From Halovivax sp. (GTDB lineage Archaea; Halobacteriota; Halobacteria; Halobacteriales; Natrialbaceae): a stretch of DNA of 23,103 nucleotides. The position numbers and the translations under genes were made by a program. Under the pieces are notes generated by a model. It was not told the DNA's origin and searched no databases. It saw nothing but the letters and a program-made list of their open reading frames with translations. The stretch covers positions 1 through 23,103 of the forward strand of contig SKPV01000198.1 in the NCBI GenBank assembly GCA_007119345.1, written 5' to 3'. Shown piece by piece: positions 15,898 to 23,103 of the stretch; the stretch's first letter is position 1; each line of letters starts with the position of its first letter.

Positions 15898-15910
15898 CGT
15901 AAAAGGGGAG
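15898..15910 (-). promoter_or_regulatory. Candidate promoter of the zinc-finger/pcm transcript
   Basis: Read on the minus strand, CTCCCCTTTTACG has a TATA-like core centred about 28 bases before the ATG at 15875. That spacing fits a leaderless transcript. Confidence 0.45.
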
Positions 15911-16021
15911 TGGACGGCATCGACGTCGGTGGACCGACCGACGCCGGTACCCGACGAGCACACTCGGTGGACGCGGGACGCGTCACGTCCGCACCTCTCT
16001 CGGCTTCGCCGCTCGCCCTTT

Positions 16022-16081
16022 CGCGGAACTGCGTTCCGCGCCCGCGCCGCTCACTCACTCCGCGGAAGTTTCACTTCCGCG
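16022..16081. repeat. Twin hairpins downstream of the aminopeptidase gene
   Basis: Two perfect short hairpins stand side by side: CGCGGAAC-TGC-GTTCCGCG at 16022-16040 (8-bp stem) and CGCGGAAGT-TTC-ACTTCCGCG at 16061-16081 (9-bp stem). Both begin CGCGGAA and have three-base loops. They lie just past the aminopeptidase stop, in the 218-base gap before the zinc-finger gene, where they may stabilise or end the transcript, or be intergenic repeat elements. Confidence 0.65.
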
Positions 16082-16093
16082 CCGTCTCACGGC

Positions 16094-17059
16094 CTATCGG
16101 CCGTTCGACATCGGGAGGTCTACGACCTCCCCGTCCGCCTCGACCGTCGCGTCGCGGATGATGCCGTCCAGGTGGATCGGCGCCTCGGTGTCGCCGCCGA
16201 TGCCCATGTCGTCACCGATGGCGATGTGAACGGTGCCGCCGGCTTTCTCGTCGAGCAACACCGACCCCACGAGTTCCGCGACGGCGACGTTAGTTCCGAT
16301 GCCGAGCTCCGCGAGGTTGTACGCCGCGTCGCCGACCTCCTCGGCGGCGGCCTCGACGGTCTCGCGGATCTCGTCGTCGGAGATGCGCGTGACGAGGCCG
16401 TCTTCGACCTCGAACTCGAGGGTCTGGCCCTCCTCCAGGAGGCCGTGCGGGCGCATGGTGCCGTCGACGACGTAGGTGCCGTCGGCCGTCTCGGGGCTGA
16501 CGAACACCTCGCCGGCCGGCAGGTTCGACATCTCGCCGGGCTCGTGGACGATCCCGGTGTCGGCCAGCCACTCGCGGTCGCCGATGCCGAACGTGATATC
16601 GGTGCCGCCGGAGCTCGTGACCCGGACGTCGTCGGCGTCCGCGACCTGTTTCAGGACGTCCTCGCAGTGGGCCGCGATCGCCTCGTAGTCCGCGTCCAGC
16701 CCCGCGGTGAACACCTCGGCAGTGATTCCGGGGAGCGTCGCGACCCGGGCGCCGGCTTCGTTCGCCTCGCCGCGAGCGCGGGTGTGGCTGAGGCTCTTGG
16801 TCGTCGGCGCCAGGACGACGTCGGCGCCGGCCATCGCCGCCGCGACGGGCGCCGGCGGCTCGCCGCCGTGGGTCTCCCCCGGCGGGTAGCGAGCGATCAC
16901 CGCGTCGTCCGTGATCTCGCTCGCGACCGCGTAGAGCGCCTCGCCGATCGGCCGACGCTCGTCGTCGGTGACGATCGTACAGGACTCGTCGGCCCGGAGG
17001 TTCAGACACTGCTCGATCGCGGTCGTCGCCGGGGCCTCGAAGTCGGCGTCGTTCGACAT
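16094..17059 (-). CDS. M29-family (aminopeptidase T-like) aminopeptidase
   Basis: This 321-residue protein resembles the thermophilic aminopeptidase (M29) family, metal-dependent enzymes that remove N-terminal residues from peptides in the cytoplasm. Candidate metal ligands are E184 in NLPAGEVFVSPE, E262 in the VAVAELVG block, H278 in TVHIAIG and the C-terminal pair H296/D298 in APIHLDG; this order is typical. It is shorter than the roughly 410 residues of AmpS/PepS enzymes, as is common for archaeal members. The ATG at 17059 (MSNDADFEAP) is used because the frame upstream translates intergenic direct repeats. It is a single gene, divergent from the PAP2 gene. Confidence 0.85.
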   Translation of the reverse strand: MSNDADFEAPATTAIEQCLNLRADESCTIVTDDERRPIGEALYAVASEITDDAVIARYPPGETHGGEPPAPVAAAMAGADVVLAPTTKSLSHTRARGEANEAGARVATLPGITAEVFTAGLDADYEAIAAHCEDVLKQVADADDVRVTSSGGTDITFGIGDREWLADTGIVHEPGEMSNLPAGEVFVSPETADGTYVVDGTMRPHGLLEEGQTLEFEVEDGLVTRISDDEIRETVEAAAEEVGDAAYNLAELGIGTNVAVAELVGSVLLDEKAGGTVHIAIGDDMGIGGDTEAPIHLDGIIRDATVEADGEVVDLPMSNGR

Positions 17060-17100
17060 ACGCCACGCTCGGACCGACTGCGTGAAAGGTGTTGCTTTCG

Positions 17101-17172
17101 CCGCGTACGATGCTCCGGCGCCCACGATACTCCACGGCGGGCGACCGCGTACGATGCTCCGGCGCCCACGAT
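17101..17172. repeat. 28-bp direct repeat upstream of the aminopeptidase
   Basis: The 28 bases at 17101-17128 recur exactly at 17145-17172, a 44-bp period. The copies flank a C/G-rich spacer, starting 42 bases before the aminopeptidase ATG. A smaller duplication, GATAGCCGGAC at about 17223 and 17241, follows. This gap also holds whatever promoters serve the divergent aminopeptidase and PAP2 genes. Confidence 0.7.
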
Positions 17173-17324
17173 GTTCCACCGTATCCGACCGCCCGCGACG
17201 CTCCTGCGGGAGCCAGCGGTCGATAGCCGGACCTCGACGATAGCCGGACGTCGAACCGATCCGAGGATCTGAAATTCCCGGGGCAATAGCTCTTTGTAGG
17301 TCGACACCCACCCGCGAAACAGGA

Positions 17325-18299
17325 ATGGTTCGCTCGACCGTGGACGACCTGCTGTTCGACGAGTCGACGAACGAAGCGCTCAGGAACGAACTCCCCGAGG
17401 CCGTCGTCTCGTTTCTCGAGGTGGCGACCCACCTCGGCGACGGGGTGACGCTCATCGTCTTCGGGACGCTGCTCTACTGGTTCGGCGGCGAGGACGACCA
17501 GCGCAAGCGGGCGCTCGTCATCGGCATCGGACTGGGCGCGCTGGCCCTCAGCGCCGGCATGAAGGGGATCTTCGCGGCGCCCCGGCCGGAGCTGGCGTTC
17601 ACGCCCGCGGAGTATCCGGGATACAGCTTCCCGAGCGCGCACGCTCTCGGCGCGGCGGCGTTTTACGGCGGACTCGCCGCCGTCGCGGACACCGGCAGTC
17701 GGTTCCAGCGGTACCTGCTCGCGGGCGTCGTCATCTTCCTCGTGGCCTTCTCGCGACTCGTGATGGGCGTCCACTACCTCGGCGACGTGGTCGTCGGCGT
17801 CGTCGTCGGACTGGCGTTCGTCGCCGTCGTCGTTCGATCACCGGACCCGGAACCGGGCACGCTCTTCGCGCTCTCCGGCGCGATCGCCGTCCTCGCCTTC
17901 CTGCTCGGCTCGACGTACTTCGTGACGCTGACGATCGGCGCTTCGATCGGCGCGCTCATCGGCTGGCGGTACACGACGGTCCGTCCGTCGAACGCCAGGG
18001 GAGCCTCGCTGTTGGTCCTCGGCTACCTCCTCATTCCGCCGCTGATCGTCCTCCGCTGGTGGTCCCCCTCGCTGCCCGGTCGGTCGGACATCGCCTTCCT
18101 GGGATACGGCGCGGACGTCGTCGGCACGGGCGTCGAGATCGTCGGCTACGCGATCGCGACGGCCGTCATCCTCGCGGTGCCGGTGATCGGGGCGCGAGCC
18201 AACGACTGGCCCCAGGTGGTCTGGCTCCAGGAGACGCTGCCGTTCCGCGGCCGGCGGCTCGACCCCGAGCAGGTCGAAGAGTACTGGACGGAGGAGTGA
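17325..18299 (+). CDS. PAP2-superfamily membrane phosphatase
   Basis: This 324-residue membrane protein has the three PAP2 (phosphatidic-acid-phosphatase type 2) motifs: K80 to R87-P88 in KGIFAAPRP, the PSAH block with H106, and S143-R144 to H150 and D154 in SRLVMGVHYLGD. These residues make up the phosphatase active site, normally on the outer face of the membrane. About seven to eight hydrophobic segments are visible, from about residue 41 to residue 285. The family removes phosphate from lipid phosphates such as isoprenyl diphosphates, but this protein's substrate cannot be told. The C-terminal half after residue 170 adds four further membrane segments beyond the minimal PAP2 core. Confidence 0.9.
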   Translation: MVRSTVDDLLFDESTNEALRNELPEAVVSFLEVATHLGDGVTLIVFGTLLYWFGGEDDQRKRALVIGIGLGALALSAGMKGIFAAPRPELAFTPAEYPGYSFPSAHALGAAAFYGGLAAVADTGSRFQRYLLAGVVIFLVAFSRLVMGVHYLGDVVVGVVVGLAFVAVVVRSPDPEPGTLFALSGAIAVLAFLLGSTYFVTLTIGASIGALIGWRYTTVRPSNARGASLLVLGYLLIPPLIVLRWWSPSLPGRSDIAFLGYGADVVGTGVEIVGYAIATAVILAVPVIGARANDWPQVVWLQETLPFRGRRLDPEQVEEYWTEE

Positions 18300-18412
18300 G
18301 GGCGGTACGGACGACGGGGTCCGCCGACCGTCTGCAGATCGGTCCCGAGACGAGCCGCGATCGGGCGACCGAACCACTACTCCGAGCCGAGTGAAAACGG
18401 CGCGAGAAGGCT

Positions 18413-18427
18413 CGAAACGGTTATCCG
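18413..18427 (+). promoter_or_regulatory. Promoter of the GAPDH gene
   Basis: GAAACGGTTATCCGC combines a BRE-like GAAAC with a TTAT core about 30 bases ahead of the ATG at 18452. This fits a leaderless mRNA. Confidence 0.55.
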
Positions 18428-18451
18428 CCTCGGTGGAAGAGTGCCCGATAC

Positions 18452-19465
18452 ATGATACAGGTCGCGATCAACGGCTACGGGACGATCGGCAAGCGGGTCG
18501 CGGACGCGGTGGGCGCCCAGCCCGACATGGAGGTCGTCGGGGTGGCGAAGACGCGGCCCAACTTCGAGGCGCGGACGGCGATCGACAACGGTTACCCGCT
18601 CTACGCCGCGATCGAGGAACGCGTCGGGCTGTTCGAGGAGGCCGGGATGGGCCTCGACGGGACCGTCGACGAGCTGGTCGAGGCCGCGGACGTCGTCGTG
18701 GACGCGACGCCGTCCGGCATCGGCGCCGAGAACCGCTCGCTCTACGAGGAGTACGAGACGCCGGCGATCTACCAGGGCGGCGAGGACGCCGACGTCGCCG
18801 ACGTGAGCTTCAACGCCCGGTCGAACTACGAGGACGCCGTCGACGCCGACCACGTCCGCGTCGTCTCCTGTAACACGACGGGGCTCTCGCGAGTGATCGC
18901 GCCGCTCGGCGAGACCTACGGCATCGAGAAGGTCCGGGCGACGCTCGTCCGCCGCGGCGGCGACCCCGGCCAGACCGGTCGGGGCCCGATCAACGACATC
19001 CTGCCGAACCCGGTCACCGTCCCCTCCCACCACGGGCCCGACGTGAACACCATCTTTCCCGACCTCGACATCGACACGCTCGGGATGAAGGTGCCCGCGA
19101 CGCTGATGCACATGCACAGCCTCAACGTCACCCTCGAGGCGGCCGTCGACGCGGCCGACGTGCGCGACCTGCTCGCCGGGGAGTCCCGGCTCTTCCTGAT
19201 CCCCGAATCGTTCGCCATCGACGGGAGCGGCAAGCTGAAGGAGTACGCCCTCGACGCGGGTCGACCCCGCGGCGACCTCTGGGAGAACTGCATCTGGGAG
19301 GAATCGATCTCGACCGAGGGTCGCGATTGCTACCTCTTCCAGGGAATCCACCAGGAGTCCGACGTCGTCCCCGAGAACGTCGACGCGATCCGCGCGATCA
19401 CCGGCGCGGCCGACGCCGCCGAGAGCGTCGAGACGACCGACGAGTCGATGGGCGTCGGGTTCTGA
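18452..19465 (+). CDS. gap: Type II glyceraldehyde-3-phosphate dehydrogenase
   Basis: This 337-residue archaeal (type II) GAPDH interconverts glyceraldehyde 3-phosphate and 1,3-bisphosphoglycerate. The nucleotide-binding NGYGTIGKRV is at 7-16, the catalytic Cys is C140 in SCNTTG, and HHGPDVNTIFPDLDIDTLGM lies in the substrate domain, matching the archaeal type and not the bacterial type I enzyme. Length is normal. In Haloferax the type II enzyme is described as the gluconeogenic one, beside a type I enzyme for glycolysis; whether that holds here is inference. The ATG at 18452 follows a promoter at about -30. The gene is monocistronic, with hsp20 89 bases downstream under its own promoter. Confidence 0.97.
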   Translation: MIQVAINGYGTIGKRVADAVGAQPDMEVVGVAKTRPNFEARTAIDNGYPLYAAIEERVGLFEEAGMGLDGTVDELVEAADVVVDATPSGIGAENRSLYEEYETPAIYQGGEDADVADVSFNARSNYEDAVDADHVRVVSCNTTGLSRVIAPLGETYGIEKVRATLVRRGGDPGQTGRGPINDILPNPVTVPSHHGPDVNTIFPDLDIDTLGMKVPATLMHMHSLNVTLEAAVDAADVRDLLAGESRLFLIPESFAIDGSGKLKEYALDAGRPRGDLWENCIWEESISTEGRDCYLFQGIHQESDVVPENVDAIRAITGAADAAESVETTDESMGVGF

Positions 19466-19516
19466 GGGGCCGTACGCTCCGCCGATCTCGTCGGACCGAG
19501 GCCGGCCGCGCCGCCG

Positions 19517-19530
19517 ACAGAAGGTTTTTG
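19517..19530 (+). promoter_or_regulatory. Candidate promoter of the small heat-shock gene
   Basis: ACAGAAGGTTTTTG has a purine-rich BRE-like stretch and a T-rich TATA-like core about 28 bases before the ATG at 19555. This fits a leaderless transcript. Confidence 0.45.
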
Positions 19531-19554
19531 CACCGGCGGGCGCTATTTCGGCTC

Positions 19555-19950
19555 ATGAGACGAGACGACCGCGACGAGCCCTTCGACGACCTGTTTCGCG
19601 AGATCGAGCGGATGATGAACGAGATGATGAGCGGCGCCGACGTCGACTTCGAGTCCTCGACCAGCGTGGAGACCGGCTTCGGCGCCGACACGCACGTCGA
19701 CATCCACGACGTCGAAGACGAGCTCCGCGTCGTCGCCGACCTGCCGGGCGTCGAGAAGAAAGACATCGAACTCGAGTGCGACGGAAAGACGCTCACCATC
19801 AGCGCCCGGAGCGACCACCGCGAGTACGACGAGCGCGTCTCGCTCCCCCGGCGGGTCAACGAGCACACCGCCAGCGCGACCTACAACAACGGCGTCCTCG
19901 AGGTCGTCTTCGAGCCCGCAGAGCACAGCTCCGACATCAGTCTCGAGTGA
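19555..19950 (+). CDS. Small heat-shock protein, Hsp20/alpha-crystallin family
   Basis: This 131-residue chaperone binds unfolding proteins in the cytoplasm. After an N-terminal stretch with a Met-rich helix (MMNEMMSG, 20-27), the alpha-crystallin domain runs from about 46 to 124, with DELRVVADLPGVEKKDIEL, the LTISA strand, and GVLEVVF. The C-terminal ISL (128-130) corresponds to the I-x-I/L anchor used in oligomer assembly. The ATG at 19555 is chosen over the longer open frame from 19327, whose first part is Arg-rich and runs through the gap gene. Length and order are typical of haloarchaeal Hsp20. Confidence 0.92.
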   Translation: MRRDDRDEPFDDLFREIERMMNEMMSGADVDFESSTSVETGFGADTHVDIHDVEDELRVVADLPGVEKKDIELECDGKTLTISARSDHREYDERVSLPRRVNEHTASATYNNGVLEVVFEPAEHSSDISLE

Positions 19951-20082
19951 GTTGCGGTTCGTCTCGGCGTTCTCGCACCGTCCCGGCCCCTTCTCTCGAC
20001 GCGTCACCAGCAGTTAGCGCCCCCGGGCGCCGTCACGTTCGCGGACGTCTCCCGATACCCGACGACGACGTTCCCGGCGCCC

Positions 20083-20958
20083 TCACGCCCCGTCGGCCGT
20101 CTCCTCGATCGCGTCCGCCAGCCGGTCGTAGAAGTCCGGTTCGTACTTCGTCGCCGCGTCGATGGTCGGCCGCGCGTTCGTCTCGGTGACGACGACCCGC
20201 TCGTCGGTGACCAGCAGGTCGACGCCGCAAAACGCGATCTCGAGCGTCCGGGCGGCGCCCTCGGCGATCTCCCGCCAGGCGTCGGGGAGTTCGACGCCGG
20301 TCGCTTCCGCGCCGCGGTGGACGTTGTGCTTCCACCGGCCCGCGGCGAGCGCGTCGTCCGGCAGCCGTCGCTCGACAGCGCCGACGTACGCGCCGTCGAG
20401 GACCATCACCCGGTAGTCGACCGCGTCGGGGAGGTACTCCTGGACCAGGAACGAACGGTCCCCCGTCGCCCGGTAGTCGTGGACGAGCGCGAGGTAGTCA
20501 CAGATCCCGAGGAAGGTGTCGAGGTCGCCCGCCTTCGCGACCCCCACGCCGCGAGTGGTGGAGTTCGGCTTGACGACCACCGGCGGCTCGAACCGCTCGT
20601 AGACCGTCCGCAACTCGTCCTCGCCGACCGGGTTCGAGACGAAGACGGTCTCCGGGACGGCCGATCCCGCCCGGTCGAGCCGCGCGATCACGTCGGCCTT
20701 GTTCCGCGAGGTGAGGACCGCGTCGCGATCGTTGAGCCACGGGACGTCGAGCAGCGCGTCCGCCACGCCGCCTTCCATCAGGCGGCCGGGGTAGACGAAC
20801 CCGGCGTCGAACTCGTCGGCCGACCACGGGGCCTCCTCGCCGAGCGGGACGGCGCGCTCGCTCACGGGGACGTGGCGAGCCCGGATCCCGCGCTCCCCGA
20901 GCGGCTCGCGCATCCGCTCGAACGTCTCCTCGGCGTTGGCGACCGCCAGTTCGATCAT
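20083..20958 (-). CDS. RimK-like ATP-grasp ligase
   Basis: This 291-residue ATP-grasp enzyme is of the RimK or glutathione-synthetase-like type. K130 with PNSTTRGVGV (131-140) is the ATP-binding grasp loop, QEYLP (173-177) and DYRVMV (181-186) follow, and D247 with the E259/N261 pair (TETNARPTI) gives the metal site. Such enzymes join an amino acid or peptide to a carboxylate using ATP. The substrate cannot be read from the sequence, and glutamylation, gamma-glutamylcysteine-type and peptide ligation are all possible. The ATG at 20958 is used, since the upstream open frame runs through a tandem repeat. No cotranscribed partner is near; the Nudix gene is 233 bases upstream. Confidence 0.82.
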   Translation of the reverse strand: MIELAVANAEETFERMREPLGERGIRARHVPVSERAVPLGEEAPWSADEFDAGFVYPGRLMEGGVADALLDVPWLNDRDAVLTSRNKADVIARLDRAGSAVPETVFVSNPVGEDELRTVYERFEPPVVVKPNSTTRGVGVAKAGDLDTFLGICDYLALVHDYRATGDRSFLVQEYLPDAVDYRVMVLDGAYVGAVERRLPDDALAAGRWKHNVHRGAEATGVELPDAWREIAEGAARTLEIAFCGVDLLVTDERVVVTETNARPTIDAATKYEPDFYDRLADAIEETADGA

Positions 20959-21023
20959 TCGTTCGCAACTCAGCGCGGGCGGGGACGTAAATTGCCACCA
21001 TCTCGGCGGATACGTCGACGCTC

Positions 21024-21099
21024 GGTCGGCGCCGGGACGCATAGCCTTCCCGGGTCGGCGCCGGGACGCGTAGTCTGCCAGGGTCGGCGCCCGTCACGC
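21024..21099. repeat. 29-bp tandem repeat, three copies
   Basis: The unit begins GGTCGGCGCCGGGACGC at 21024 and 21053, and in a degenerate form (GGTCGGCGCCCGTCACGC) at 21082. The period is exactly 29 bp. The surrounding sequence on to 21180 is a further run of short degenerate repeats such as CGCGTC and CCCGTC. It lies between the ATP-grasp and Nudix genes and encodes nothing credible. Confidence 0.75.
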
Positions 21100-21191
21100 G
21101 ACGCTCAACCCGTCGCCCGTCACGCCTCGCCCGGGTCCTCACCTATCTCGCGTCACCCATCTCGCGTCGCCCGTCCCGGGCAGCGTCCCCG

Positions 21192-21725
21192 TCACTCGTC
21201 GCGGACTCGAGCCAGCACTCTGGCCACGAGTTCGCGTTCGAATACGTCGTCCGGGAGCTGTTCGAACCACTCGGCCCGCGCGATCGGCTCGCCGTCGACC
21301 CCCAGGTCGACCCCCGTCTCGGTCGCCTCTGGACGGGCCGCGAGCACGCAGACGCGGAATCCGGTTTGCTCGCCCTCGTGACGGACGACGTGCTCGACGA
21401 CCGCGTAGGGTCGTCCGGGCGTCACGTCGACGCCGGTTTCCTCGCGAACCTCCCGCGTCAGTCCCTCCCGGAGCGATTCGCCCGGTTGCAGCGCGCCGCC
21501 CGGGAGTAGCCACCGCCCGTCCGCTTCGTGGTAGGCGAGGAGGACGCGGCCGGCCGAATCGACGACGGCCCCGACGGCGACCCAGCCCGCTCGAAACGCC
21601 TCCATCTCGCGGACCGCCGCGAACGCGTCGGGGTCGAGACGTTCGACCTCGCACTCGACGATCAGGTCGTCGTAGCGCTCCCGCGGGTCCGCGACGTCGG
21701 CGTATCCGTCGAACGCGCCGTCCAT
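21192..21725 (-). CDS. Nudix hydrolase
   Basis: This 177-residue enzyme carries the complete Nudix box GX5EX7REUXEEXGU at 77-99 (G77, E83, R91, E92, E95, E96, G98), which binds Mg and cleaves nucleoside diphosphates linked to another group. The fold around it, from WVAVGAVVDSAGRVLL (48-63) through the RWLLPGG strand-turn (71-77) to the final WFEQLPD region, is normal. The N-terminal 45 residues form an additional helical segment. The substrate is not predictable. An inverted repeat 21-37 bases upstream of the ATG could be its operator. Confidence 0.9.
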   Translation of the reverse strand: MDGAFDGYADVADPRERYDDLIVECEVERLDPDAFAAVREMEAFRAGWVAVGAVVDSAGRVLLAYHEADGRWLLPGGALQPGESLREGLTREVREETGVDVTPGRPYAVVEHVVRHEGEQTGFRVCVLAARPEATETGVDLGVDGEPIARAEWFEQLPDDVFERELVARVLARVRDE

Positions 21726-21745
21726 CGTTCGCGCGTTCGATCCGA

Positions 21746-21762
21746 AGAACGTTGAGCGTTCT
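21746..21762. repeat. Inverted repeat ahead of the Nudix gene
   Basis: AGAACG and CGTTCT form a perfect 6-bp inverted repeat around TTGAG. It lies 21-37 bases before the Nudix ATG, in the position where a promoter or operator would be expected. Confidence 0.4.
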
Positions 21763-22185
21763 GATGTGTCGGTAACGATGACGCTCTCGACCGGCCAGGG
21801 GCGCCCCGAGCGAACGCGAGACGGACCCGGTCCGGGGGAGGGGAGGAGAGGTGGTCACACCGGCACCGACCGCGAGTGAGCCGTCGCCGCGAACGAGCGA
21901 GCTGACGACCGACGTGGAGGGTCCGGGGCGGAGAACCCGGCGCGAAGCGGCGAGGAACGGCGATCGGCGAAGTCCCGAGCAACGAACGAAGCGAGGCGGT
22001 GTGCGTGATACGGAGCGAAGTGCGTTTCATCGGCGCCGTGCGGGATCTTCGATCCGGGAAGGCCGTCGGCACGTCGCACCGACTGCTCCAGGAGGCAGAG
22101 ATCCACCGCCCTCCGGAAGAGCCTCGACGCTATCGACGGTATCGTCGAGATGCGCCGGAGAGGGGCCGCGGCGCAAACGGTCGAT
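21763..22185. other. Gene-free stretch between Nudix and L10e genes
   Basis: About 420 bases have no supportable gene. All frames give Arg/Ser/Pro-rich translations. The middle, about 21930-22020, is rich in short GAAGC/GCGA-type repeats (for example GCGCGAAGCGGCGAGG), common as low-complexity intergenic sequence in haloarchaea. I looked for RNase P RNA and SRP RNA signatures and found none. It may hold the 3' end of the L10e transcript or a decayed gene. Confidence 0.45.
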
Positions 22186-22716
22186 CTACGCGACGAGCTG
22201 CTCTTCGCCCTTCTCGACGACGATCCGGCACGGCGGCGTGATCTTGTTGTACGCCCGGCGGAGCGCGTCCTTCGCGAAGTCGGCGTCGTCGACGTCACAC
22301 CAGATGGTGAAGATGCGGTCGCCGGCCGGAATGCGGGCGGCGGTGCCGACGATCTTGCCGAACGACTGGCGCATCCCGTCGGAGACGCGGTCCGCACCCG
22401 CCCCGGTCGCCTGCTTGTTCTCCCGGATGACGTGGTGGGGGAACTTTCGCAGGATCATCTTGTAGTTACCCTCGCCGGCGTTCTTGATCATGTGCCGGTT
22501 GGCGGACAGCCGGGAGGCCTCGAGCGAACCGTGGCGGATCTGGACCTCCTCTTCGGTGACGAGGCTGATCTGGACGGGGTAGTCGTCGGGTTCGGCGGCG
22601 ACGTCGCCCATCTTGTGCTGTGCGATCTTCGACCCCGGGATGCCGGTGATGTACTCTCGTCGAGTGTACGCCGGCTTGCTGATGTCCCGGTACATCGAGG
22701 CGGGTTTGTCGGACAT
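22186..22716 (-). CDS. rpl10e: 50S ribosomal protein L10e (uL16 family)
   Basis: This 176-residue ribosomal protein is the archaeal counterpart of bacterial L16, located near the peptidyl-transferase centre and the central protuberance. The sequence MSDKPASMYRDISKPAYTRR at the N terminus and the block NRHMIKNAGEGNYKMILRKF near residues 73-92 are diagnostic, as is RQSFGKIVGTAARI later. Length is as expected. It is monocistronic here, as the next gene is 460 bases downstream, and has its own TATA-like sequence. No anomaly is seen. Confidence 0.97.
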   Translation of the reverse strand: MSDKPASMYRDISKPAYTRREYITGIPGSKIAQHKMGDVAAEPDDYPVQISLVTEEEVQIRHGSLEASRLSANRHMIKNAGEGNYKMILRKFPHHVIRENKQATGAGADRVSDGMRQSFGKIVGTAARIPAGDRIFTIWCDVDDADFAKDALRRAYNKITPPCRIVVEKGEEQLVA

Positions 22717-22752
22717 GGTTGTGATTACTTAGGCGAACCGAAGCCCACGGCG

Positions 22753-22768
22753 CGGATAAAGGCTTCGA
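22753..22768 (-). promoter_or_regulatory. Candidate promoter of the L10e gene
   Basis: On the minus strand, TCGAAGCCTTTATCCG has a BRE-like GAAG followed by TTTAT. The box centre is about 42 bases before the ATG at 22716, so a leader of about 16 bases is expected. Confidence 0.5.
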
Positions 22769-22779
22769 ACCGCGGATGT

Positions 22780-22980
22780 CCGGACGACCGTCAGGACGGC
22801 GCCGAGGCGGGTAGCGTGGACGAATCGTCGGTACGGGGTCCGCCGCCTGTACGGGCCCTCTGACGGTGCGAGGTCCGCTGACGCCACGGGGTCCTCCGTC
22901 GGTACGGAGTCCTCCGTTAGGGGAACGGAGGGGTACCGAGGGGAGGATGGAGTACGGTCCGGGCGGAGGGAAAATCGAGG
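22780..22980. other. Gene-free stretch upstream of L10e
   Basis: No gene is seen. The sequence consists of degenerate repeats of GGTACGG-GTCC(T/G)CCG type (for example near 22830, 22840 and 22890), leading into the perfect 27-bp array. Confidence 0.4.
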
Positions 22981-23103
22981 CTCGAACGAACGGCCCCATC
23001 GCCGAAACTCGAACGAATGCCCCCGTCACCGAAACTCGAACGAACGCCCTCGTCGCCGAAACTCGAACGAACGCCCTCGTCGCCGAAACTCGAACGAACG
23101 CCC
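22981..23103. repeat. 27-bp tandem repeat array (4.5 copies, runs off the window)
   Basis: The unit is CTCGAACGAACGCCCTCGTC followed by GCCGAAA (27 bp). It begins at 22981, 23008, 23035, 23062 and 23089. The first two copies carry substitutions; the third and fourth are identical. There are no spacers, so it is a minisatellite and not a CRISPR. The unit length is a multiple of three, so it could be coding in some frame if a gene lies beyond the edge. Confidence 0.9.

Noticed and set aside
21855..22397. 180-residue minus-strand ORF overlapping L10e
   Set aside because: It overlaps the certain ribosomal gene in another frame and is Arg/Ser-rich.
22981..23103. CRISPR array
   Set aside because: Repeat units abut directly with no unique spacers.

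Overview
The window is haloarchaeal chromosome (class Halobacteria). The support is high GC, strongly acidic proteins, a split RNA polymerase B subunit (B'' and B'), TATA/BRE promoters very close to start codons with almost no Shine-Dalgarno sites, a type II GAPDH, an HVO_0476-type zinc-finger protein and a Bat-type HTH_10 regulator. The genus cannot be fixed from sequence alone.

Region 1 (1-3758, minus strand) is the 5' part of the RNA polymerase operon rpoH-rpoB2-rpoB1-rpoA1. Its genes touch or overlap, and rpoA1 runs off the left edge. Region 2 (3759-5279) is a divergent intergenic region followed by tRNA-Asp(GTC). Directly behind the tRNA lie two tandem three-tier palindromes and extra copies of the tRNA 3' end, then a small PD-(D/E)XK endonuclease gene and a decayed piece of a response-regulator gene. 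This has the look of a tRNA-associated integration hotspot.

Region 3 (5280-13387) is accessory. It holds a 1731-residue secreted modular protein on the minus strand, with a signal peptide, about 17 Gln/Ala-rich 23-25-residue repeats, two DUF7282-like domains around five ~94-residue repeats, and four CARDB-like repeats. About 0.8 kb away and divergent is a REC-GAF-GAF-HTH_10 regulator, a natural candidate to control it.

Region 4 (13649-19950) is conserved housekeeping. On the minus strand are an M29-type aminopeptidase, an HVO_0476-type zinc-finger protein and two tandem PCMT-family methyltransferases, one with a divergent substrate motif. On the plus strand are a PAP2 phosphatase, type II GAPDH and a small heat-shock protein. 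Region 5 (20083-23103) has a RimK-like ATP-grasp ligase, a Nudix hydrolase and ribosomal protein L10e (all minus), separated by gene-free stretches with short tandem repeats. The window ends inside a 27-bp tandem array.

The stretches most worth a second look are the palindromes behind tRNA-Asp, whose 12-bp arms differ between the two copies by compensated changes, and the giant secreted protein with its unusual neutral repeat domain beside a divergent regulator.
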